Positions 54,929-63,005 of a stretch of DNA of 64,000 nt are shown here, one piece after another. Origin of the DNA: Aulosira sp. FACHB-615 (GTDB lineage Bacteria; Cyanobacteriota; Cyanobacteriia; Cyanobacteriales; Nostocaceae); NCBI RefSeq assembly GCF_014698045.1, contig NZ_JACJSE010000005.1, positions 124,001-188,000 of the forward strand. The letters are read 5' to 3'. Numbering within the stretch: position 1 is the first letter of the stretch; each line of letters opens with the position of its first letter. The translations under genes and the position numbers were made by a program. Under the pieces are notes generated by a model. It was given only the letters and a program-made list of their open reading frames with translations, was not told the origin of the DNA and searched no databases.

Positions 54929-55501
54929 TTAGCGTACCTGAGTTTGATAAGTTAATTTAACCTTAGTTTTTGCTGCTACCAAGGGAAGTTGTAACCGGAT
55001 GTGAGTGTAAGCATTTGCAGGTGCTGGTTTGGTTTCTAATTTGCCGTTTGGTAGAGTAACTTTTAATGTGGGATTTTCAACAAAACTACGTCCGCCGTCA
55101 ATGCTGTAGGTAATTTTGGCATCACCAGTAAAATTGGCAGATTTTAAAATATAAATCATTCCCTTGGGAATGGGTTGATTGAGTGTAAGATTTTTTAGTG
55201 GGCGATCGCTTGTATTTTCCCCAGTCAAGGTATACCGTAATATATCTCCCGATTGTACTACTGCTTGCCCTTTTAATGCTTGCCAATTTACCTTTTGCTT
55301 ACCTTGCTGATCTTTAAATAAAACCTGCTTTTCTGCTGCCAAAACTAACTTTAAAGCCTGTGTTTTTTGTGGAGTTTGAGCAACGGCAATGTTAAATTTT
55401 TGCCAATGAAATACCCCTGATAAATTAGTTATAAAAGAGGCTGTGGTCAGCAATAAACTTGCTCCTATCCCAGCCATAAAAATTTGTTTCATGTTCATCA
55501 C
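54929..55501 (-). CDS. Small secreted DUF11-like single-domain protein
   Basis: The 190-residue protein has a Sec signal (cleavage after IAVA near residue 40) and one beta-sandwich of DUF11 type: SGDILRYTLTGENTSDRPLK, then LNQPIPKGMIYI and ITYSIDGGRSF. It ends on a beta-strand, KVKLTYQTQVR. Start choice is among GTG 55501, ATG 55498 and ATG 55492. It lies 15 bp after the 844-residue protein gene, so the pair is an operon. Confidence 0.85.
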   Translation of the reverse strand: MMNMKQIFMAGIGASLLLTTASFITNLSGVFHWQKFNIAVAQTPQKTQALKLVLAAEKQVLFKDQQGKQKVNWQALKGQAVVQSGDILRYTLTGENTSDRPLKNLTLNQPIPKGMIYILKSANFTGDAKITYSIDGGRSFVENPTLKVTLPNGKLETKPAPANAYTHIRLQLPLVAAKTKVKLTYQTQVR

Positions 55502-55516
55502 CCTGATAAATTACTG

Positions 55517-58051
55517 TTAATTAACCTTACGTTGAAAGATAAATGTTCCTGTTTGACCAGGTGTAACTGGGGCAGAGAGAGTATTTACATACTTGGTGAT
55601 ATCTGTAGCCGCAGTAGTACCACTTTGTTCACTACCAACAGTATTAGCAAGAGTACCACCGAAGAATTGAATTGTTCCTGCTGCCTGAACTGAGCCAAGA
55701 ACATGGCTTGTATCAATTACGTTATTGGTAGGTGCATTGTCTACCGCCCAATTATTGGGAGCTAAAGTACCATCTTCCGTAATTACCACTTTGGTAGCAT
55801 TTAAAATTACATTATTGTTACCATTTGCTGGCTGTGGTTCAGAAATATTTTTGTATTGAATCACGTACTCAACAATATTTCCCGGTGCAGGTTTTTTCGG
55901 TGTTGTACTCAAAGTACCATCCGTACCTTGAACTGCTGGCCCAGTTCCTTGTAAAATCCGTGACTGTTTAATTAGTTGCAAGAAACCAGTGTAGACACGA
56001 TCAATAGTGATGTTTGCCACTTCGTTGTTGTTAGACACACCATCACCATTAGCGTCAATAAATGCCGTGATTGGTACAGGGAAGCCGCGTTCCAAACCAG
56101 GATCAGTTGAAAGTGGAGTACCAGCAGGCAAATCAACAGTGACGGTATAGCTAGATTGAGTATTTGTTGCCAATGCGCTAATTTGTAATGGGTTAGTAGC
56201 ACTGATAGGGTTGCCTGCCGCAAAACCAGTGCCACTTGTAAATGTAAAGACTGTGCCGTTGTATGTATAAGTAGCGGATGAAGAGCCAACAGTTATCGTT
56301 ACGGTTGTACCGTTAGGCAAGTGACTTGGGGTAGCTGGTGGTGTAGGTAGTAAAGATATATTGGCTACCAAACTACCTGTATTGAGAATAGTGTTAGTAA
56401 AAGTAACTGCGTTTGGATTAAATGTTGAACCAGGAGTTAAGCCAGCCGGAACATTGGAAGACTTGTTTGTAAAATCATCATTATTATTATTCGGGCCTAC
56501 TGCGTCAGGAAAACCATTCGGCCCGTTGACAAGTGAGTTAAGGCTGATTGTAAATACGTTGGCTTCACCATCAGTGCCTGAACCAGTATTATTACCATTG
56601 GTATCAGTTCCGGTGTTGTTTAGATCAGTGGGGTCAGTTTTTGGATCAGTAATATAACCATCAGGTACGACATCTGGTAACTTATCTGGTACATTATCCC
56701 CATCTGTATCTACGTTTCGTGAGGGTGTCATGTTATTCGGAGTCCCATCAAAGTTGCTGGGATTGATATCACCAGACTCGTCAAATACAGGAGCATTTGT
56801 CTCTGGTGTTTTACCAAATACTTGCGCGATGTTGGCAATGGTTAGAGGTGCAGTCTGTCCTGTTTTAACTTTTACCTGAATAGAGAAGCTGGTTGATTGT
56901 GCATCCGCAGCAGCAAGATAAGTAGATGTGTTGCCATCTACAGTAGTTTTTGCAAAACCGATGCGGGTGACAGTAGATAAATCTGCTGGCGCTGTGGTTG
57001 TCCAGGTAGCAGCGTTAGCAGATGTAGTTACAGGAGTAGTAGAGTAAACTACAGTCCAACCAGTGGGAGCAGTGGGTACTGCTGCTAATTCTGTCCCAAA
57101 AGGAATAGCATCAGACACCAAGATATTGGTGCCAGTAAGACCAGGTATAACAGAACCAGCTAAAGCTGAGGGAGTGATGTTTTGACCTGTGTTATCAGTA
57201 GACCTAACTTGTAAACTCAAGCTGTAGTTGATAGTATCGTCTGTAATATCAGTTGGCGTATTGCTATTGCTATAAGTACCGCGAGTTTTGAGTATGGTAG
57301 CCAAAGAATAGTACTTCGGAGCAATAGTGATTGTGGCTGCCGCACTGCCTTCTACTACACCGTTAGCAGGTACACCTGTAACTTCTCCTTGTGTGCCATC
57401 TGCATTGTCCACAGTGTAAATATCTCTAGCATCATTAATCGATCCGGCTCGTGGAGAGTTAGAGTTAGTCTCAGCAGGGTTAGTTTCCCCTAAAGTCACT
57501 TTAATGGTTTGTCCAGGTGTTACTCCTGAATTTACTGTGACTGGGACTCGTACTTGTATCGTGCCATTAACTGGTATGGAAGCTGTAGTGAAGCCACCAG
57601 TAGGAACATCTGTCCATGTTGTTCCATCAGTGCTGTATTGTAGTGTGCCTTGTGTACCTGGCCCTGTAATACCAGCCTGGGTGGGAATTTGGAACCGAGT
57701 CGGGTCGTTACCGATGTTGGTGATAGTAAAAGGAAAATATATCAGATCGCCTGTTTGAATAGTTCCACCGTTGTTATCTACAGGTGTACCAGCTTGAACT
57801 AAAATACCAGCTACTTCTGCTATGGAGATAGTAACGGTGTTAGAAGTGGCATTGATGGGTATATTTGGATTATTGGGGTCTTCGTAGGTGGCTGTAGCTT
57901 GGTTATCGATAGATGTACCAGCTGCGGTTGGCGTAGTTTGAGCTAACACTGGGGAGACCAAGAAAAACCCGTTAGCTAACAATACTGTTGCTACTAAAGT
58001 ATTGTATAATTTGCCGTTTTTAGTCTTGTGAGTTGGGTAACGAGATTTCAT
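55517..58051 (-). CDS. Large secreted DUF11-repeat protein
   Basis: The 844-residue protein has a Sec signal (cleavage after PVLA, about 37). The mature form is rich in Thr, Asn, Gly and Pro and poor in Cys. N-terminal DUF11-like module (IDNQATATYED, then GDLIYFPFTITNIGND); a second with SLQVRSTDNTGQ and VSDAIPFGTELAAVP; and an Asp/Asn-rich insert (DTDGDNVPDKLPDVVPDGY, about residue 448) that looks like a Ca2+-binding thrombospondin-3-type loop. More DUF11-like units follow, the last ending GTFIFQRKVN at the C-terminus. First gene of the cluster, divergent from thrC. Confidence 0.88.
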   Translation of the reverse strand: MKSRYPTHKTKNGKLYNTLVATVLLANGFFLVSPVLAQTTPTAAGTSIDNQATATYEDPNNPNIPINATSNTVTISIAEVAGILVQAGTPVDNNGGTIQTGDLIYFPFTITNIGNDPTRFQIPTQAGITGPGTQGTLQYSTDGTTWTDVPTGGFTTASIPVNGTIQVRVPVTVNSGVTPGQTIKVTLGETNPAETNSNSPRAGSINDARDIYTVDNADGTQGEVTGVPANGVVEGSAAATITIAPKYYSLATILKTRGTYSNSNTPTDITDDTINYSLSLQVRSTDNTGQNITPSALAGSVIPGLTGTNILVSDAIPFGTELAAVPTAPTGWTVVYSTTPVTTSANAATWTTTAPADLSTVTRIGFAKTTVDGNTSTYLAAADAQSTSFSIQVKVKTGQTAPLTIANIAQVFGKTPETNAPVFDESGDINPSNFDGTPNNMTPSRNVDTDGDNVPDKLPDVVPDGYITDPKTDPTDLNNTGTDTNGNNTGSGTDGEANVFTISLNSLVNGPNGFPDAVGPNNNNDDFTNKSSNVPAGLTPGSTFNPNAVTFTNTILNTGSLVANISLLPTPPATPSHLPNGTTVTITVGSSSATYTYNGTVFTFTSGTGFAAGNPISATNPLQISALATNTQSSYTVTVDLPAGTPLSTDPGLERGFPVPITAFIDANGDGVSNNNEVANITIDRVYTGFLQLIKQSRILQGTGPAVQGTDGTLSTTPKKPAPGNIVEYVIQYKNISEPQPANGNNNVILNATKVVITEDGTLAPNNWAVDNAPTNNVIDTSHVLGSVQAAGTIQFFGGTLANTVGSEQSGTTAATDITKYVNTLSAPVTPGQTGTFIFQRKVN

Positions 58052-58553
58052 TGGGTGTAGTCGCTTAGTACGATGCAGCCTGATTAATTTCGATGAGAGT
58101 CGATATAAATGCTGGAATTGAATTCTTCCATTCCAATAGTGATGTAATACTAATTAAATATAAGTGACAGATTTTACTTACATTTTGCTTGATTTACTGA
58201 CACTTTGGCTATTACTTCTTACACAAATATTGCGTAACAATAACAACCTTAAATCAAGCATCTGCAATAAAAAAACAGTCGAAATACTGGTATACCAAAA
58301 ATTCATACTTAAATTAACTCAGTATTATCAACGATATCTTAATTAAAAAAATACATTTTTTTATACTTAATTAATAAGTTATTACCGTAATACTGAGTGT
58401 TCATCAACAATCAGAAAGATATTTTTATTTTTTCAAGGAATTTTTGTGCGTAGACAAATATCCGACTATTTTTATCGGGTATGTTTGACTGGTATTTTTA
58501 CTCGTGTTACTATCAAGCGACAGTTGACGGACAAAACAGGGAAAGCGATCGCT
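58052..58553. other. Intergenic region between divergent surface cluster and thrC
   Basis: An AT-rich region with no supported gene. It should contain both promoters. The thrC frame is open back to 58446, but those 36 codons are basic and unrelated to threonine synthases, so I treat them as untranslated. Confidence 0.5.
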
Positions 58554-59858
58554 ATGACTCAGGCAATCTCCAAACATACCCAAACCACCACAGCCACATT
58601 AGAAGCGTTGAAGTGTAAAGAATGTGGTGCAGAATACGAACTCCAAGCTAGTCATGTTTGTGAGTTTTGCTTTGGGCCGTTGGAAGTGAAATATAACTAC
58701 AACAATATTCGCCTGAGTGTGAGCCGCGAAAAAATTCAAGCCGGGCCAAATTCAATTTGGCGCTATCGTCAATTTTTACCTGTTGCAACTGACAATGTAA
58801 TTGATGTGGGAACTGGGATGACTCCTTTGGTGCGTTCCCAACGTCTTGCCCGTCGCCTGGGTCTGAATAAGCTTTACATTAAAAATGATGCCGTCAACAT
58901 GCCTACCCTCAGCTTTAAGGATCGGGTAGTTTCAGTTGCTTTGTCTCGCGCTAGGGAACTAGGCTTTACTACAGTATCTTGTGCTAGTACTGGTAACTTA
59001 GCAAATTCTACAGCTGCGATCGCGGCTCATGCTGGTTTAGACTGCTGCGTATTCATCCCCTCTGACTTAGAAGCAGGTAAAGTTTTAGGTAGCTTGATTT
59101 ACAGTCCTACACTCATGGCTGTTAAAGGCAACTACGATCAAGTAAACCGCCTCTGTTCAGAAGTTGCAAATACACATGGTTGGGGTTTTGTAAATATTAA
59201 TCTGCGTCCTTACTACTCTGAAGGTTCCAAAACTCTCGGCTTTGAAGTCGCTGAACAACTGGGTTGGCAATTACCAGATCATATAGTTGCGCCTCTGGCT
59301 TCTGGTTCGCTGTTTACCAAAATCTATAAAGGCTTCAAAGAATTTGTCGAAGTTGGCTTAGTAGAAGATAAAAATGTGCGGTTTAGCGGCGCACAAGCTG
59401 AAGGTTGTTCGCCCATCGCTCAAGCATTTAAAGAAGACCGCGACTTTATCAAGCCAGTGAAACCAAATACAATTGCTAAATCGATCGCAATTGGTAATCC
59501 AGCAGATGGTGTCTATGCTGTCGAAATTGCGAAGAAAACAGGCGGTAATATTGAATCAGTCACCGATGCAGAAATTATCGAAGGCATCAAGTTGCTGGCA
59601 GAAACCGAAGGTATCTTTACAGAAACAGCAGGTGGTACAACCATCGCTGTGCTGAAAAAATTGGTAGAAGCTGGCAAAATTGATCCAGATGAAACTACCG
59701 TTGTTTATATCACTGGCAATGGTTTGAAAACTCAAGAAGCAATTCAAGGTTACGTTGGCGAACCATTGACAATTGATGCCAAACTCGATAGTTTTGAACG
59801 CGCCCTAGAACGTTCTCGTACCCTAGACCGCCTAGAATGGCAACAAGTTCTAGTTTAA
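58554..59858 (+). CDS. thrC: Threonine synthase
   Basis: A PLP enzyme converting O-phosphohomoserine to threonine. The 434-residue form begins MTQAISKHTQ, followed by a zinc-ribbon-like CKECGAEYELQASHVCEFCF (about residues 22-41). GMTPLVRSQRLARRLGLNKL (about 88) and the PLP lysine in LSFKDRVVSVALSRA (about 120) are conserved. STGNLANSTAAIAAHAGL and GAQAEGCSPIAQAF follow. An N-terminal zinc ribbon is typical of one thrC subfamily. The ATG at 58554 follows a HIP1 octamer. A MoaD-like gene starts 66 bp downstream. Confidence 0.95.
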   Translation: MTQAISKHTQTTTATLEALKCKECGAEYELQASHVCEFCFGPLEVKYNYNNIRLSVSREKIQAGPNSIWRYRQFLPVATDNVIDVGTGMTPLVRSQRLARRLGLNKLYIKNDAVNMPTLSFKDRVVSVALSRARELGFTTVSCASTGNLANSTAAIAAHAGLDCCVFIPSDLEAGKVLGSLIYSPTLMAVKGNYDQVNRLCSEVANTHGWGFVNINLRPYYSEGSKTLGFEVAEQLGWQLPDHIVAPLASGSLFTKIYKGFKEFVEVGLVEDKNVRFSGAQAEGCSPIAQAFKEDRDFIKPVKPNTIAKSIAIGNPADGVYAVEIAKKTGGNIESVTDAEIIEGIKLLAETEGIFTETAGGTTIAVLKKLVEAGKIDPDETTVVYITGNGLKTQEAIQGYVGEPLTIDAKLDSFERALERSRTLDRLEWQQVLV

Positions 59859-59886
59859 AGGTAAAAAACAACAAACCTAAATTTCC

Positions 59887-59921
59887 CACTTCATACTTCA
59901 TACTTCACACTTCACACTTCC
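59887..59921. repeat. STRR heptamer tract directly before the moaD-like start
   Basis: ACTTCAT and ACTTCAC heptamers repeat about five times and stop 3 bp before the ATG at 59925. The usual ribosome-binding position is occupied by the repeat. Confidence 0.8.
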
Positions 59922-59924
59922 AAT

Positions 59925-60200
59925 ATGGCTGTTACTGTTTTAATTCCAACTGCTCTCCAAAAATTCACAAATAGTCAAGCTACCATCGAATGCACAGGTA
60001 GCAGTGTCGCTGAGTTGTTCGATTCTTTAGAAAAACATTGTCCTGGTATCAAAGAGCGACTGTGTGATGAAGCAGGACAACCACGACGCTTTTTAAATTT
60101 GTATGTGAATAGTGAAGATATCCGCTTTTTAGAGGGAATAGCTACATCGTTGAAAGATGGTGATGAAGTGAGTATTGTACCTGCTGTTGCAGGCGGTTGA
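59925..60200 (+). CDS. MoaD/ThiS-like sulfur-carrier (ubiquitin-fold) protein
   Basis: The 91-residue protein has the beta-grasp sequence of MoaD/CysO: VTVLIPTALQKFTNSQATIE, then LFDSLEKHCPGIKERL, LNLYVNSEDIRFLEG and GDEVSIVPAVAGG ending in the diglycine that is activated by adenylation and thiocarboxylation. Its gene follows thrC, not molybdopterin genes. In actinobacteria the close relative CysO donates sulfur for cysteine synthesis; a similar role here is inference. The activating E1-like enzyme is not in the window. Confidence 0.9.
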   Translation: MAVTVLIPTALQKFTNSQATIECTGSSVAELFDSLEKHCPGIKERLCDEAGQPRRFLNLYVNSEDIRFLEGIATSLKDGDEVSIVPAVAGG

Positions 60201-60620
60201 GCCAATAAAATGTAGGTTGCTCAAATCGGTACAATATCCATCTACAAAAATAGCGAACAACTGTTCTTAATTACTCCCCTGTTTGTCGAAATTTGCTTGT
60301 TGCACCAGGAAGATACCCCACCCAGGGTATTTTACTGGTGCATTTGTTTTTGTAGACAAAGATAGGTCAGGCTTCTTTCCTACTCCCTGGGTACACAACT
60401 ATAGCGGTTCTCGGTTGGATGAGTACATTTCAACCCCACCCCCAACCCCTCCCCCGAAGTTTGCTCAACGGGGGGAACCCCCGCACGCAACTTCTCTCCG
60501 CAAGCGGGGAGGGGAGCGTTTGCGTCAGCAAATGCGGGGTGGGGTTCCAACTGTATTACAAGCAAGTAAGAACTGCTATAGATTCAGGAATCAAACCGTA
60601 TTCCTATATGTTTAAAACAA
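60201..60620. other. Repeat-filled gap between the moaD-like and thioredoxin genes
   Basis: No gene. A possible hairpin near 60301-60338 (ACCAGGAAGATACC / GGTATTTTACTGGTGC) may end the moaD transcript. The rest is the element at 60399-60581. Confidence 0.5.
60399..60581. repeat. 183-bp element with CTATAGCGGTTCT terminal inverted repeats
   Basis: Left end CTATAGCGGTTCT and right end AGAACTGCTATAG match at 12 of 13 positions as inverted repeats. Inside, CAACCCCACCC faces GGGTGGGGTTCC, and CTCTCCGCAAGCGGGGAG is a further hairpin. ORFs on both strands across it are repeat artefacts. Confidence 0.7.
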
Positions 60621-61223
60621 TTAATTCACGACTTGGCTACCATGACTGCGGGGATCATCTTGCGGTTTTGGTGCAACTGAGGTAGAAACTTTAGAAGTTT
60701 TACCACTAGCTTGGGCATAAGGTAAGGGTGTACCAGCCACTAACGCCTCGACATTATTAGCCATGATATTACGGGGTATATCACCGATCGCCTGGGCTGT
60801 ACTTTCTGCATCTTTAGTTAAAAATACAAAATGGGGAATACCATCTACGCGATATTTCAACATTTCTGGCAACCATTTGGTGTTATCTACGTTCAGCATG
60901 ACAAAATTAGCTTTGTCGGCATACTGCTGTTCTAGTTCTGCCATATCTGGTGCCATTTTTTGGCAAACAGTACACCAGTCAGCGTAAAACTCCACGATGG
61001 ATGGTTTACCGTTACTCACAGCAACATCTAGGGGTGTGGAGTTTTTCGCCAACTCAGCAACGGAAATGGAATTAGTTTCAGTTCTTAACCCTAAAACAAG
61101 AGCAACACTCAGGGCGATCGCTACTATTACAATTAAGAAGTTTCTTAAACGCTGCCCAAATTTAGATTCTGGCTTGGTGGGAGTATTAACGGATGCTTCT
61201 GTAGTCATAGCAAATTTATTCAT
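60621..61223 (-). CDS. txlA: Membrane-anchored thioredoxin-like protein (TxlA/HCF164-like)
   Basis: The 200-residue protein has one N-terminal membrane segment (about residues 27-46, FLIVIVAIALSVALVLGL) and a thioredoxin domain with FYADWCTVCQKMAPDM; the active-site CxxC is CTVC near residue 84. The cis-Pro is in GIPHFVF. This matches TxlA of cyanobacteria and HCF164 of plants, which pass electrons into the thylakoid lumen or periplasm for cytochrome b6f and c maturation. A Ser/Pro/Lys tail ends it. A second start at 61208 is possible. Confidence 0.9.
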   Translation of the reverse strand: MNKFAMTTEASVNTPTKPESKFGQRLRNFLIVIVAIALSVALVLGLRTETNSISVAELAKNSTPLDVAVSNGKPSIVEFYADWCTVCQKMAPDMAELEQQYADKANFVMLNVDNTKWLPEMLKYRVDGIPHFVFLTKDAESTAQAIGDIPRNIMANNVEALVAGTPLPYAQASGKTSKVSTSVAPKPQDDPRSHGSQVVN

Positions 61224-61294
61224 ACTTATTAACTATTGCCACTTTTTAGTTTATCGCTTTCTTTTTATCTGTCCGCCTCTACCTGCTTAAACCT

Positions 61295-61699
61295 GTGAAA
61301 AAACGAGTTACTTTAACATTTCCCAAGCGTGCTATTCAAATGCCTGTAACCTATGTACTGGCAAAAGATTTTAATGTAGCTGCCAATATTATCCGCGCCC
61401 AAGTCGCCCCCAATCAAATCGGTAAATTGGTGGTGGAACTTTCTGGAGATATTGATCAGTTAGATGCAGCAATTGAATGGATGCGATCGCGTCACATTGG
61501 TGTATCTTCCAGTTTGGGAGAAATTGCTATTGATGAAGATATCTGTGTTGACTGTGGCTTGTGTACTGGGGTATGTCCTACAGAAGCACTGAGTTTGCAT
61601 CCAGAAACATATAAATTAACATTTACGCGATCGCGCTGCATTGTTTGTGAACAGTGTATTCCGACTTGTCCTGTGCAAGCAATTTCTACTAACCTTTAA
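61295..61699 (+). CDS. NIL domain plus 2[4Fe-4S] ferredoxin-like protein
   Basis: The 134-residue protein has an N-terminal NIL domain (about 1-75, KKRVTLTFPKRAIQMPVTYV and SGDIDQLDAAIEWMRSRHIG) as seen in methionine-type transporter ATPases, followed by two ferredoxin motifs, CVDCGLCTGVCP and CIVCEQCIPTCP. Such fusions occur in methanogens and cyanobacteria with links to sulfur assimilation (homocysteine formation from sulfide). The start is GTG. Its stop overlaps the convergent DUF3616 gene by 4 bp. Confidence 0.92.
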   Translation: MKKRVTLTFPKRAIQMPVTYVLAKDFNVAANIIRAQVAPNQIGKLVVELSGDIDQLDAAIEWMRSRHIGVSSSLGEIAIDEDICVDCGLCTGVCPTEALSLHPETYKLTFTRSRCIVCEQCIPTCPVQAISTNL

Positions 61700-62763
61700 C
61701 TTAAGGAGAATATATCGGCTGTGACGCTGCGATCGTCAATTAACCTAGTCTCAGCCGGAGAATCATAAACCACTAACAGCGAAGGCACTCCTAATATATC
61801 TTGAAATAAAGTCATCCCCTCAGCATGATCATTGCGATTTCCATAAGGAATTTCTTGCACAAGCTGTGGATAGTTGAGCAGATTTTCTGAAGACTTCAAA
61901 CCATTTTGCCAACGATAAACTTGCACTGGGCCATCTAAATCCATTGTTGGCCCAGCTAAAATTAATAAATCTTCTCTATCCAGACACAAATCACGAATTC
62001 CTAACCCATTCAGCCAAAGGAAATATTTTTTGTATTCTTTCTTTGCTTCACCAATCGGCATGAGTTTCAGCAATCCGGGACTGGAGTTTTGTAGTTCAAT
62101 TTCCAGAACTATTGCCCAACCTCGTAATACAGGGCCACGCAACCCCAAAAAAATTCGGTTTTTATAAATAGCTAACCCTTCAATATCAAAACCATTGTCT
62201 TTACCGGGAATTGCAGCTTGAATAAATGCCCCCAAATGAGGGTCATTTGCTAAAGCAGACATTAGTAAATTGCCTTGTTTTGTGATTTCTAATTTTGCCG
62301 AAGTTAACTGTAAATTTGCGTCTTGTGGGTGTTGACAAGCAGAAACTAATTTGCCATCTATCAAAGGAATTCTGCCTAAGATATAACGATTAGGTTCGGT
62401 TTCAATTTTTGCCAGTCTCAAAACATTTTTTTGATCAGACTTGTCAGGTTTGGGTTTTTTGCGTTTGTAACTATGGGAACCAACTAACCATAAATAATAA
62501 TCTGTATATGCCAATCCTTCAATATCAATTTCTTCGTCTTCTGAAGCAGGTAATTTAAGAAAATCTGAGACTTTATATTGTTGGTGTTCGGCAAATTTAT
62601 TTTCTTCACTCAAAGTTAGTCTTTCCAAGGTAGAAGTTTCATCTGAGCCTAACCATAAATGTTTATCAGGTGTTAGCATTACTCCTGAAATATCTGTTCT
62701 GTATTCTCGAAAACTTTCAGTAAATGTGAGAATAACTTGCTTGATGATCTGTGAGTTTGGCAT
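61696..62763 (-). CDS. DUF3616 family protein
   Basis: The 355-residue protein matches DUF3616, a cyanobacterial-rich family likely to be a beta-propeller. Recurrent blade-like blocks are ISGVMLTPDKHLWLGSDETS (about 24), EIDIEGLAYTDYYLWLVGSH (about 78), NGFDIEGLAIYKNRIFLGLR (about 190) and IRDLCLDREDLLILAGPTMD (about 254). The DIEGLA motif appears twice. No signal peptide, so cytosolic. Function unknown. Confidence 0.85.
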   Translation of the reverse strand: MPNSQIIKQVILTFTESFREYRTDISGVMLTPDKHLWLGSDETSTLERLTLSEENKFAEHQQYKVSDFLKLPASEDEEIDIEGLAYTDYYLWLVGSHSYKRKKPKPDKSDQKNVLRLAKIETEPNRYILGRIPLIDGKLVSACQHPQDANLQLTSAKLEITKQGNLLMSALANDPHLGAFIQAAIPGKDNGFDIEGLAIYKNRIFLGLRGPVLRGWAIVLEIELQNSSPGLLKLMPIGEAKKEYKKYFLWLNGLGIRDLCLDREDLLILAGPTMDLDGPVQVYRWQNGLKSSENLLNYPQLVQEIPYGNRNDHAEGMTLFQDILGVPSLLVVYDSPAETRLIDDRSVTADIFSLS

Positions 62764-62917
62764 TTTTATGATGAATATTTTTTGTGATTACAGTAACTAT
62801 CCAAGATAATGACAGCCATTTTAATCAGTATTAGACAACAATCTCTATAAACTCACTTTATTTTTAGATTCATCTCAAAATAATGCTAATATTAATACTC
62901 ATCATTATAGTTATCAA

Positions 62918-62957
62918 GTTTAAAAAAACTATCTAGAGATAGATGGTTTTTTTAAAC
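62918..62957. other. Long hairpin upstream of the CHAD gene
   Basis: GTTTAAAAAAACTATCT (62918-62934) pairs with AGATGGTTTTTTTAAAC (62941-62957) at 16 of 17 positions, with a 6-nt AGAGAT loop. It lies 49 bp before the CHAD start and between divergent genes. Confidence 0.7.
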
Positions 62958-63005
62958 TGATGCTAGTATGCAATAACCCTAATCAGTAACTAGTTGCTAT
63001 TAATT

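Noticed and set aside
58164..58346. 60-codon hydrophobic ORF between the surface cluster and thrC
   Set aside because: Starts at a weak codon in an AT-rich promoter region; the Leu/Asn-rich composition is what AT-rich DNA yields by chance.
58446..58553. 36-residue N-terminal extension of threonine synthase
   Set aside because: Basic, unrelated to the family; the ATG at 58554 gives the normal zinc-ribbon N-terminus.
60283..60685. Overlapping ORFs on both strands near 60.3-60.7 kb
   Set aside because: They translate the CTATAGC-ended palindromic element; Pro/Arg-rich low-complexity products only.
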